Positions 17,890 through 25,142 of a stretch of DNA of 50,585 nucleotides are shown here, one piece after another; positions within the stretch are counted from its first letter, which is position 1; every line of letters begins with the position of its first letter. This stretch comes from an uncultured Olsenella sp. (GTDB taxonomy: Bacteria > Actinomycetota > Coriobacteriia > Coriobacteriales > Atopobiaceae). Under the pieces are notes generated by a model. It saw only the letters and a list, made by a program, of their open reading frames with translations, did not search any database and was not told where the DNA came from. Location of the stretch: NCBI GenBank assembly GCA_900548775.1, contig URLM01000010.1, positions 1 to 50,585 of the forward strand, in the 5' to 3' direction. Both the position numbers and the translations under genes were made by a program.

Positions 17890-18678
17890 ATGCCTATCGG
17901 ACCAGCACGCATGCCCATCATGGACCACCTCGGCGAGCTTCGTCGCAGGCTCACCATCATCGTGGTCTCGCTTCTCACCGTGGCAGTCATCGTCTACTTC
18001 GCCACGCCCACGCTCATCGACCTCATGATCGACCAGATCAAGGAGGCCATGCGCGGCGGCGACCTCTACGTCCTCACCGCGCTCGGCGGCTTCACCATCC
18101 GCTTCAAGGTGGCTATGTTCTTCGCTGCCATCATCTGCACGCCGATTATCATCTGGGAGATCATGGCGTTCATCATGCCGGCGCTCAAGCCCAAGGAGCG
18201 CAAGTGGGTCGTTCCCACGGTCGCGGCCCTTGTCGCGCTGTTCTTTATCGGCATGATCTTCTGCTACTACGTGATCCAGCCGGCGGCGTTTGGGTGGCTT
18301 CTCGACCAGTCCTTCGAGTTCGCGCAGAACGTGGCCGACGCCGAGGACTACCTCAACATATACATGCTGCTCGAGATTGGCTTTGGCATCGCGTTCGAGC
18401 TGCCGCTCGTGATCTTCTACCTCTCGATCCTGCACATCGTGCCGTACAAGGTCTTCCGCGAGCAGTGGCGCTACGTCTACGTTGGCCTCATGGTCCTCTC
18501 GGCCGTCGTCACGCCCGACGCCTCGCCCGTGACCATGCTTCTCATGTTTGCCGCGCTCATTGCCCTGTATGAGATCGCCCTTGCAATTGCCCGCAACGTC
18601 ATCGTGGCGCGCGACGGCAAGCAGGCCCTCAAGTGGACCCGCGAGGACTACGAGAACGCGGAGCTCGACAAGATTTAA
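17890..18678 (+). CDS. tatC: Twin-arginine translocase subunit TatC
   Basis: A 262-residue integral membrane protein with six hydrophobic spans, the receptor of the Tat pathway. Signature regions are MDHLGELRRRLTIIV at the N-terminus (signal-peptide contact), FIMPALKPKERKW and FEFAQNVADAEDYLNIYMLLEIGFGIAFELPLV, with the conserved Glu in the third span region, and VTPDASPVTMLLMFAALIALYE near the end. It follows tatA in one operon. The ATG at 17890 gives MPIGPARMPIMDHLGEL; the internal Met codons are possible alternatives. Confidence 0.96.
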   Translation: MPIGPARMPIMDHLGELRRRLTIIVVSLLTVAVIVYFATPTLIDLMIDQIKEAMRGGDLYVLTALGGFTIRFKVAMFFAAIICTPIIIWEIMAFIMPALKPKERKWVVPTVAALVALFFIGMIFCYYVIQPAAFGWLLDQSFEFAQNVADAEDYLNIYMLLEIGFGIAFELPLVIFYLSILHIVPYKVFREQWRYVYVGLMVLSAVVTPDASPVTMLLMFAALIALYEIALAIARNVIVARDGKQALKWTREDYENAELDKI

Positions 18679-18722
18679 ACTAGGGGAACTCTGCCGTCAC
18701 GATCCAAGCGAGGTAACCTCTT

Positions 18723-21293
18723 TTGATCCTTGTCGTCACCGAGAAGAACGATGCCGCCCAGCAGATCGCCAGGCTCCTCTCAGAGTCTGGCAAGCCCAAG
18801 GCGGACAAGGTCTACAACACGCCCATTTACCGCTTCCGCAAGGGCGGGGATGACTGGGTGACCATAGGCCTGCGCGGACACATCATGCAGCCGGACTTCC
18901 CGCCCGAGCTCAAGTTCGATTCCCAGGAGGGCTGGTACGGCCTCACTACCGAGGGAGAGCACCTGCCCGCCGACGTGCCCGACGGCCTTGCCCGCCCGCC
19001 CTTCTCGACCAAGCGCAAGCCCTTCCTCGCCGACGGCGTCGACATCAAGGGCTGGAAGATCCCGAGCCTGCCCTACCTGGTGTGGGCGCCCATCGAGAAG
19101 CTCCCTGCCGAGAAGGAGATCATCCGTTCGCTCAGGAACCTCGCCAAGAAGGCGGACTCCGTGATTATTGGCACGGACTTCGACCGCGAGGGCGAGCTTA
19201 TCGGCTCGGACGCGCTCAAGCAGATCCTCTCGGTTGCCCCCAACGTGAAGGTCTCGCGCGCTCGCTACTCGGCCTTCACCAAGGCCGAGATAGACCACGC
19301 CTTCGACAACCTGGTGGCGCTCGACCAGGACCTGGCCGACGCGGGCGAGAGCCGCCAGCACATCGACCTCATCTGGGGCGCCGTGCTCACGCGCTACCTC
19401 ACCTGCGTGCGCTTTGGCGGCCTGGGCAACACCCGCTCCGCCGGCCGCGTCCAGACGCCAACGCTGGCCCTCGTGGTCGAGCGCGAGCGCGAGCGCATGG
19501 CCTTCGTTCCCGAGGACTACTGGGTGCTTTCCGGCGAGGCCGCGCATGCGGGCTCCGATCCCTTCCGCATCACGCATGCCACTGCGCGCTTCTCGGACCA
19601 TGACGCTGCCGAGAAGGCCTATGGCCACGTGCGCGACGCGAAGACCGCCACGGTGCGAGCGGTCACGCGCAAGACCCGCCGCGTGAACCCGCCGGTGCCC
19701 TTCAACACCACGTCCATGCAGGCTGCCGCGGCGGCCGAGGGAATCTCGCCTGCGCGCGCCATGCGCCTGGCCGAGTCGCTCTACATGGACGGCCTCATCT
19801 CGTACCCGCGCGTGGACAACACCGTCTACCCGTCGTCGCTCGACCTGCGCGAGTGCGTGCGCACGCTTTCGGCGGTACCGCAGTTTGCACCCACGTGCAA
19901 GGCGCTTCTCGGCCAGGGGACGCTCCACGCCACGCGGGGCAAGCAGGAGACCACCGACCACCCGCCCATCTATCCCACCGGAGCCGCCAACCCGGACAAC
20001 CTGCAGCCGGCGGAGTGGAAGCTCTACAACCTCATCGCGCGCCGCTTCCTGGCCACGCTCATGGGGCCGGCGACGATTGCTGGCACCAAGGTTGAGCTGG
20101 ACGTTGCCGGCGAGCCCTTCGTTGCCACGGGCAACGTGTTGGCCGTGCCGGGCTTCCGCGCCATCTACCCCTACGGCCTCAAGAAGGACGACCAGCTCCC
20201 CGAGCTTGCCGAGGGTGACGTCTGCGACGTCACCTCGATGGCTCTCGACGCCAAGCAGACCGAGCCGCCCGCGCGCTACAGCCAGGGCAAGCTCATCCAG
20301 GAGATGGAGAAGCGCGGGCTTGGCACCAAGTCCACGCGCGCCTCGATCATCCAGCGCCTGTACGATGTGAAGTACCTCAAGAACGACCCAGCCGAGCCCA
20401 GCAAGCTGGGTATGGCCATCATCGACGCGCTTACCAGCTACGCGCCGCGCGTCACCACGCCCGAGATGACCGCCGAGCTCGAGGGTGACATGACCAAGGT
20501 TGCCGAGGGTGCCGACACGCAGACGCAGGTTGTCGACCACTCGCGCGCGCTTCTCGCAGGTATGATGGACGGCCTTATCGACCACAAGGACGACCTCTCC
20601 GAGGCCATCGCCGACGCCGTGACCGCCGACGCCAAGATTGGCGTGTGCCCCAAGTGCGGCCGCGACCTGGTTGTGAAGACCTCGGCCAAGACACGCGGGA
20701 GCTTTGCCGGCTGCATGGGCTGGCCCGACTGCGACGTGACGTATCCGCTGCCCAAGGGTCGCATCGAGCCCATCGGCGGCGAGGCGGGCGTGTGCCCGGA
20801 GTGTGGCGCGCCGCGCGTGAAGGTTCACCCGTTTCGCAACCGTCCGTACGAGACGTGCATCAACCCGGCCTGCCCCACCAACCGCGAGCCCGATATCGTT
20901 GTGGGGGAGTGCGCTGCGTGCAAGGCTGCCGGCTGTCACGGCGATTTGGTGGCGCACAAGTCCGAGAAGAGCGGCAAGCGGTTTATCCGCTGCACCAATT
21001 ACGACGAGTGCGGCACGAGCTACCCGCTGCCGCAGCGCGGCGAGCTGCACGCCACGGGCGAGACCTGCCCGGAGTGCGGCGCGCCCATCGTCGAGGTGGT
21101 GACGCAGCGCGGGCCGTGGCGCATCTGCGTGAACATGGACTGCCCGAGCAGGGAGAAGAAGGCGGCCGCCGGCGCGCGCGGAGCACGGGGCGCGCGGAAG
21201 GGCTCCTCGGGACGCGGCGCGGCGACGGGGCGGAGCACAGCGGCGGGGCGCAGCTCCGCAGGGCGCAGCACTTCTCGGCGCAAGAAGGCGTAA
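18723..21293 (+). CDS. topA: Type IA DNA topoisomerase I, archaeal-type
   Basis: An 856-residue type IA topoisomerase that relaxes negative supercoils by a 5'-phosphotyrosine intermediate. The Toprim domain begins at the N-terminus (VVTEKNDAA, Glu7) and holds the metal motif GTDFDREGE (Asp152, Asp154, Glu156). The catalytic Tyr361 is in GLISYPRVDNT. From about residue 640 the protein has a series of Cys4 zinc ribbons (CPKCGRD, CPECGAPR, CAACK, CPECGAPIVE), then a basic Gly/Ala/Arg/Ser tail. The N-terminus (NTPIYRFRKG ... IGLRGHI) resembles archaeal topoisomerase I rather than the usual bacterial NLVIVESPAKA form. The start is TTG with GAGGT 9 nt upstream. Confidence 0.93.
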   Translation: MILVVTEKNDAAQQIARLLSESGKPKADKVYNTPIYRFRKGGDDWVTIGLRGHIMQPDFPPELKFDSQEGWYGLTTEGEHLPADVPDGLARPPFSTKRKPFLADGVDIKGWKIPSLPYLVWAPIEKLPAEKEIIRSLRNLAKKADSVIIGTDFDREGELIGSDALKQILSVAPNVKVSRARYSAFTKAEIDHAFDNLVALDQDLADAGESRQHIDLIWGAVLTRYLTCVRFGGLGNTRSAGRVQTPTLALVVERERERMAFVPEDYWVLSGEAAHAGSDPFRITHATARFSDHDAAEKAYGHVRDAKTATVRAVTRKTRRVNPPVPFNTTSMQAAAAAEGISPARAMRLAESLYMDGLISYPRVDNTVYPSSLDLRECVRTLSAVPQFAPTCKALLGQGTLHATRGKQETTDHPPIYPTGAANPDNLQPAEWKLYNLIARRFLATLMGPATIAGTKVELDVAGEPFVATGNVLAVPGFRAIYPYGLKKDDQLPELAEGDVCDVTSMALDAKQTEPPARYSQGKLIQEMEKRGLGTKSTRASIIQRLYDVKYLKNDPAEPSKLGMAIIDALTSYAPRVTTPEMTAELEGDMTKVAEGADTQTQVVDHSRALLAGMMDGLIDHKDDLSEAIADAVTADAKIGVCPKCGRDLVVKTSAKTRGSFAGCMGWPDCDVTYPLPKGRIEPIGGEAGVCPECGAPRVKVHPFRNRPYETCINPACPTNREPDIVVGECAACKAAGCHGDLVAHKSEKSGKRFIRCTNYDECGTSYPLPQRGELHATGETCPECGAPIVEVVTQRGPWRICVNMDCPSREKKAAAGARGARGARKGSSGRGAATGRSTAAGRSSAGRSTSRRKKA

Positions 21294-21329
21294 CGGGGCG
21301 TTTCCGTAGCTTCTGCGGTCGATAATCGC

Positions 21330-21650
21330 GCTCTCGGCGTCGAAGTGACGCCGGGAGCGCGATTGCGTGCCGCCGCGGCTGCGAAGATGCGCCCTCCGGC
21401 GAAAAACGGGCGCCGGAAGCGCGAGTGTGGCGGGATTCTCGCCAAAGAGGGCCCTCCGGCGTCAGAATCTCGCCGGAGCATGGGTTCCCGACGGGATTCC
21501 GTACGAGACGCGCCCTCCGGCGTCGAAATTGCGCCGGAAGAGCGGTTGCATGCCGCCGCTGCGGAAAACGGCCCTCCGGCGTCGAAATGACGCCGAAGGA
21601 CGATTGGCTATACCGTCGCTGAGAGAAACGCATCTTCTGGCTGGGACACC
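21330..21650. repeat. Hairpin array B (59-62-bp period)
   Basis: Five hairpin units have CGGCG cores at 21335, 21397, 21457, 21518 and 21577, with a decayed sixth near 21632. Loops are TCGAARTGA-like or close variants. Linkers alternate between a GACGGGATTCCGTACGAGA type and a TGCCGCCGCTGCGG type. The array starts about 40 nt after the topA stop and fills most of the spacer. Confidence 0.8.
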
Positions 21651-21828
21651 CAAGCTCCTCTCGTCCTGCGATGGTCCACGCGCTGTCATCCACCGATAAA
21701 AATAAACCTTTCACCGAAATGTTACTTCATGATTACGGCTATCAAGATAGTAGCGATAGGTTAACTTCCGGGGTCCATAGTCGTCCGCACGCCATGCGAC
21801 CGCTGGCGCAGCGAAGAGGGAGTACAAG

Positions 21829-21879
21829 ATGTTCCAGGCCAACGCACATACGCTGATTGAGATTATCAGCATTACCTAG
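21829..21879 (+). CDS. Ile-rich leader peptide of the MHS transporter
   Basis: A 16-codon ORF, MFQANAHTLIEIISIT, with AGAGGGAG 6 nt before the ATG. Four of the last seven codons are Ile (ATT, ATT, ATC, ATT). It is followed within 55 nt by a strong rho-independent terminator, and by alternative pairings in between (AGGTGCG with CGCACCT; GGCCG with CGGCC). This is the layout of an amino-acid attenuator: ribosome stalling at Ile codons when charged Ile-tRNA is scarce would favour antitermination. A short ORF in random DNA is possible, but the Ile run, ribosome site and terminator together support a real leader. Confidence 0.65.
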   Translation: MFQANAHTLIEIISIT

Positions 21880-21970
21880 GTGCGAGTGGCTGCCAAGGCC
21901 GCCCGCACCTGCGGACGGCCGCGGACCTTTTGGCCCGGGGCTGTTGGGGAGACAGCGCCGGGCCTTTCTC
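21880..21970 (+). promoter_or_regulatory. Putative attenuator: pause/antiterminator region and terminator
   Basis: Directly after the leader stop, AGGTGCG (21878-21884) can pair with CGCACCT (21904-21910), and GGCCG can pair with CGGCC a little further on. The terminator is GCCCGGGGCTGT / ACAGCGCCGGGC with a 7-nt loop (21933-21963), followed by TTTCTCTT. The transporter start lies about 220 nt downstream. A second short ORF with a good ribosome site (22036-22107, 23 codons, starting MVHICHDIM) lies in between; its meaning is unclear. Confidence 0.6.
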
Positions 21971-22193
21971 TTATCTCGGCGAAGCTCCCGCAGGACCCCG
22001 GACTTGGTCGGGACATCGCAAGCGAGAGGAGACTGATGGTACACATTTGCCATGACATTATGAGAACGATTCCACACTCCGGTGCGAGACGAGCCTGCCG
22101 CAGGTGAGCAGAGAAGCTCTCGCAAGAGCCAGGACCAGCAGGACCTCATGGTCCGCAAGCCATGCGATATCAACGTCGAAGAGGAGAAAAAGC

Positions 22194-23519
22194 ATGTCAG
22201 CGCAGTCTTCAACGCTAACCGCCCCGACAGCGGCCGGCACTCCCAAGCGAGATTCCGTCCTCGAGGTGATGGCCGCCTCGATGGTGGGCACCGCAATCGA
22301 GTTCTACGACAACTACTGCTACTCGATCGCCGCCGCGAGCTACTTTGGAATGGTCTTCTTCACCGACGTGGCGAAGCAGAACCCCTTCCTCGCGACGCTG
22401 TTCTCGTTCGTGACCTTCGCCGTGTCGTTTCTCGCCCGCCCGTTTGGGTCCCTGCTCTTTGGTCACTTTGGGGACAAGCTCGGTCGCAAGAAGACCCTGG
22501 TGGCGGCCTTGCTCATGATGGGCATCTCCACCTTCGTCGTCGGCGTTCTTCCGGACTACGACGTCCTCGGTCCGCTCTCGGTCGTGCTCCTGTGCGCCTG
22601 CCGTGCGTTCCAGGGGCTTGGCCTGGCTGGCGAGTGGTCGGGCGCCGCGCTTGTCGCCACGGAGAACGCGCCCGCCAACAAGCGTGCGCTGTGGGGCTCC
22701 TTCCCCAACCTGGGTGCCCCCCTCGGCTTCTTCTTCGCCTACGGCGTGAACCTCGTGCTTGAGAGCAGCCTCTCCCAGGACGCCATGGTCGCGTGGGGCT
22801 GGCGCATCCCGTTTCTTCTCTCGGCTGTCCTCGTGGTCGTGGGGCTGGTCGTCCGCGAGCGCATGAGCGAGACGCCCGTCTTCCAGAAGGCGGTCAAGGA
22901 GGACCGCGTGGTCAAGAGCCCGCTGCGCGAGCTTGCCAAGTACTGGAAGCAGGTTGTTCTCGGCACCTGCGCCATGGGGATCACCTACACGCTGTTCTAC
23001 CTGCTTGGAACGTGGTCTTTGTCCTACGGCGTGAAGACCCTCGGGTTCGCGCAGACCGACTACCTCAAGCTCGAGCTTGGTGCGGTGGCGTTCTTTGCGG
23101 TGTTCATCGTGGTGGGCTGCGTCGAGGCGGACAAGGTCGGCCGTAGGCCCGTGCTAATCGTGACCACGCTGCTCACCGTTGTGTTCAGCCTTCTTGCCCC
23201 GCAGCTGCTCGCGACGCAGAACGCCGCCAGCGTGTTTGCCTTTCTCGCCGTCGGCTTCTGCCTCATGGGCGGCCTCTTTGGGCCGTGCGGCGCCTACCTG
23301 CCCGAGCTCTTCCCCGCGAACGTGCGCTACTCTGGGTCGGGCCTTGCGTACAACCTCTCGTCGATACTTGGCGGCGCCTTTGCCCCCACCATCGCGACGG
23401 CGCTTGTGCTCGCCTATGGCATCCAGGGCGTGGGCTGGTACCTTCTCGCCATGTCCGTGGTGGCTCTGGTAGCGCTGCTGCTCATCAAGGAGAGCAAGGA
23501 CATGCAGTTCGAGAAGTAG
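22194..23519 (+). CDS. MFS transporter, metabolite:H+ symporter (MHS) type
   Basis: A 441-residue, 12-span major facilitator protein of the MHS group (the ShiA/ProP/KgtP relatives), which import small organic acids, betaines or amino acid-like compounds with protons. The MFS loop 2-3 motif is GHFGDKLGRKKTL, with ARPFGSLLFGHFGD and RAFQGLGLAGEWSGAALVATENAP as strong MHS signatures; VEADKVGRRPVL is the 8-9 loop repeat. The ATG at 22194 has GAAGAGGAG 7 nt upstream; a frame extension to a GTG at 22104 has no such site. The Ile-rich leader upstream suggests the substrate relates to branched-chain amino acids, which is inference only. Confidence 0.88.
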   Translation: MSAQSSTLTAPTAAGTPKRDSVLEVMAASMVGTAIEFYDNYCYSIAAASYFGMVFFTDVAKQNPFLATLFSFVTFAVSFLARPFGSLLFGHFGDKLGRKKTLVAALLMMGISTFVVGVLPDYDVLGPLSVVLLCACRAFQGLGLAGEWSGAALVATENAPANKRALWGSFPNLGAPLGFFFAYGVNLVLESSLSQDAMVAWGWRIPFLLSAVLVVVGLVVRERMSETPVFQKAVKEDRVVKSPLRELAKYWKQVVLGTCAMGITYTLFYLLGTWSLSYGVKTLGFAQTDYLKLELGAVAFFAVFIVVGCVEADKVGRRPVLIVTTLLTVVFSLLAPQLLATQNAASVFAFLAVGFCLMGGLFGPCGAYLPELFPANVRYSGSGLAYNLSSILGGAFAPTIATALVLAYGIQGVGWYLLAMSVVALVALLLIKESKDMQFEK

Positions 23520-23557
23520 ATTCGAGCCTTCTCGCCCGCGCGTCTCTCGTCCGTCTC

Positions 23558-23592
23558 GGCCCGCTGCCTGGACCATTGGTCCGGCAGCGGGC
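23558..23592 (+). terminator. Terminator hairpin after the MHS transporter
   Basis: The stem GGCCCGCTGCC / GGCAGCGGGCC encloses TGGACCATTGGTCC, itself an inner palindrome. It lies 39 nt after the stop. The T-tract is weak. Confidence 0.65.
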
Positions 23593-23827
23593 CGTCTGCT
23601 GTTGGGGGAGGGCTGTGGCCTTGCACGTGGCCTGGGGCGCTCGGCGCCTTGCCGCTCTCGCGTCGAGGTCCTTCTGCGGATGGGGCCCGTGCAGTTTGAC
23701 GGCACGTGGGAGTCGCCAACGGGGTTGTCGGTCATTCAAGCACTTCGTTTCACTCATTTGGTCTGTGCCGGCGAGTATGGTCACCGCTGCTGCCGAGAAG
23801 TGCCGGTCCCTTATCGACAATGGCTGC
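23593..23827. other. Spacer without recognised content
   Basis: About 235 nt between the transporter terminator and the CCGGACGTTTAG repeats. I see no gene, RNA or clear promoter; it contains one CGAGAAG heptamer at 23794. Confidence 0.4.
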
Positions 23828-23885
23828 TTTTCCGGACGTTTAGAAGCAATCCGGACGTTTAGGGGGCGGCTAACCGTCCGGAAAA
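23828..23885. repeat. CCGGACGTTTAG repeat cluster, locus 1
   Basis: TTTTCCGGACGTTTAG (from 23828) and TCCGGACGTTTAG (from 23850) are direct copies, followed by an inverted arm CTAACCGTCCGGAAAA (23870-23885). The same word with the same inverted layout recurs at 44071-44166. Confidence 0.7.
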
Positions 23886-23905
23886 CTCGACTGCGGAGAA
23901 AGTCT

Positions 23906-23959
23906 GACTGGCAGCGTGTGGCCGACTGGCAGCGTGTGGCCGACTGGCAGCTGTGTGGG
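23906..23959. repeat. Three tandem 18-bp repeats
   Basis: GACTGGCAGCGTGTGGCC occurs at 23906, 23924 and, with three changes, 23942. No coding or regulatory role is apparent; the copies directly follow the CCGGACGTTTAG cluster. Confidence 0.8.
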
Positions 23960-24105
23960 CGGCGAGAATGGCGGCCCCGTCTCACCCGTCAGCAATAATG
24001 TGCGTCGCCCCTCGCACATTTCCGTCCGATTGGGCTAGCGAGAAGTGCAAGGCCACTCAATCTACCAGGCAATCTGCTAGGAAACCATACGAACCAGTCT
24101 GGATT

Positions 24106-24165
24106 GGCTAACTTCTCGGGCTATTCTCGCAAAGTTAGCCATATACTACTCATGAGTTAGCTACA
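24106..24165 (+). promoter_or_regulatory. Candidate iron-repressor operator and -10 region of feoA
   Basis: GGCTAACTT (24106-24114) and AAGTTAGCC (24132-24140) form an inverted repeat ending next to a TATACT -10-like box (24142-24147), and GAGTTAGC follows at about 24153. The GTTAGC half-sites resemble those of DtxR/IdeR boxes, but spacing is wider than the standard 19-bp box. Confidence 0.5.
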
Positions 24166-24252
24166 TACAACTCGAGCGGCACGCAGCACGGACGGCCCCC
24201 AATCGCGGTCACGCGCCTGCGAGATCCCGCAAGAGGCGAGAAGGGAGTCGCG

Positions 24253-24564
24253 ATGTCGATCATGGAGGCTGATGCGGTGATGGTGGGTGGCAATCGCGCA
24301 GGCGGCGCTGGCTCGCGCGCAGGCGGGATGGCCCCGAGCAGGGGAGCCCAGCTTCCTCTCGCCATGGTCGGCGCGGGCGAGACGATCCGCGTGCTCAAGG
24401 TGCGTGGTGGTGCGACGCTGCGTCAGCACCTCTCCGAGATGGGCTTCGTCGAGGGCGCGGAGGTCAAGGTGGTCTCGCGCGTGAATGGCGACGTGGTAGT
24501 GAGCGTGAAGGGCTCCACGTTTGGCATCGGCCGCGACATGGCGATGCGCATCGTCACCTACTAG
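24253..24564 (+). CDS. feoA: FeoA-family ferrous iron transport protein, N-terminally extended
   Basis: A 103-residue protein with a Gly/Ala/Arg-rich N-terminal extension of about 35 residues and a C-terminal FeoA SH3-like domain (about 36-103) containing AGETIRVLKVRGGATLRQHLSEMGFVEG and VVSVKGSTFGIGRDMAMRI. FeoA is a small cytoplasmic partner that modulates the FeoB iron channel. The start ATG is preceded by GAGAAGGGAG. It is the first gene of the feo cluster; GTTAGC-type motifs precede it. The second ATG at 24262 or one at 24280 could also serve as start. Confidence 0.9.
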   Translation: MSIMEADAVMVGGNRAGGAGSRAGGMAPSRGAQLPLAMVGAGETIRVLKVRGGATLRQHLSEMGFVEGAEVKVVSRVNGDVVVSVKGSTFGIGRDMAMRIVTY

Positions 24565-24670
24565 TGGCAGCGTGGGCAGTGCGCGTGACGCACTTTGCTC
24601 CGCTCCATAACAACGCCGCTTATTAGCTGCCGCGGGCGCTCGCGACCTGCGGCTTGAGGAAGGGAAGAGC

Positions 24671-24922
24671 ATGGCAAGTCTGAAGGATGTGCGCGTGGGG
24701 GAGGCCTGCACGGTCTCGAAGCTTGGTGGCACAGGTGCCATCAAGCGGCGCATCATGGACATGGGCATCACCAAGGGCACGCACGTCTACGTGCGAAAGG
24801 TCGCGCCCCTGGGCGACCCGATCGAGGTCACGGTACGTGGCTACGAGCTGTCGCTGCGCAAGGACGAGGCCTCCTGTGTCGAGGTCACCGACGTGGCGAA
24901 GGCCGAGAGGGGCGTCGCCTAG
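24671..24922 (+). CDS. feoA: FeoA-family ferrous iron transport protein
   Basis: An 83-residue single FeoA domain. MASLKDVRVGEACTVSKLGGTGAIKRRIMDMGITKG is followed by the typical DPIEVTVRGYELSLRKDEA segment. It has the normal FeoA length, in contrast to the extended copy 106 nt upstream. Clostridia and Coriobacteria often carry two FeoA proteins with one FeoB. The ATG has a GAGGAAGGGAAG ribosome site. A 220-nt spacer with further GTTA(A/G)CC motifs separates it from feoB. Confidence 0.93.
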   Translation: MASLKDVRVGEACTVSKLGGTGAIKRRIMDMGITKGTHVYVRKVAPLGDPIEVTVRGYELSLRKDEASCVEVTDVAKAERGVA

Positions 24923-25011
24923 CCGAGAAGGGCGTCGCGAAATCCGGCGAGCCACGGCGAGCGACGGGCTCACACGACGGGGGCAGAGGCCCCCATGTTT
25001 TGGCACTGCAA

Positions 25012-25060
25012 GTTAACCAAAACTAACAAATAGCACCGTGCGGGTAACAGTTAGCCGGGA
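25012..25060 (+). promoter_or_regulatory. GTTAACC/GTTAGCC motif cluster upstream of feoB
   Basis: AGTTAACCAAAACTAAC (about 25012-25028) is a GTTA-N8-TAAC inverted pair, and CAGTTAGCC follows at about 25047. These resemble the half-sites before feoA, suggesting the same metalloregulator acts at an internal feoB promoter. Confidence 0.4.
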
Positions 25061-25142
25061 GAAACTTGCACGGCGCAGGCGCCGCCGCGTGCCGTCCCAC
25101 ACGAAAGCTTCAATCCGCACACTCAACCAGGAAAGGCAAGGC

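Noticed and set aside
18780..21050. Long antisense open frame opposite topA
   Set aside because: Same GC effect; no recognisable domains, while the plus strand codes a complete topoisomerase.
21880..21970. T-box riboswitch before the transporter
   Set aside because: There is no T-box core (AGGGTGGNACCGCG) and no Stem I features; the short Ile-rich ORF fits ribosome-mediated attenuation better.
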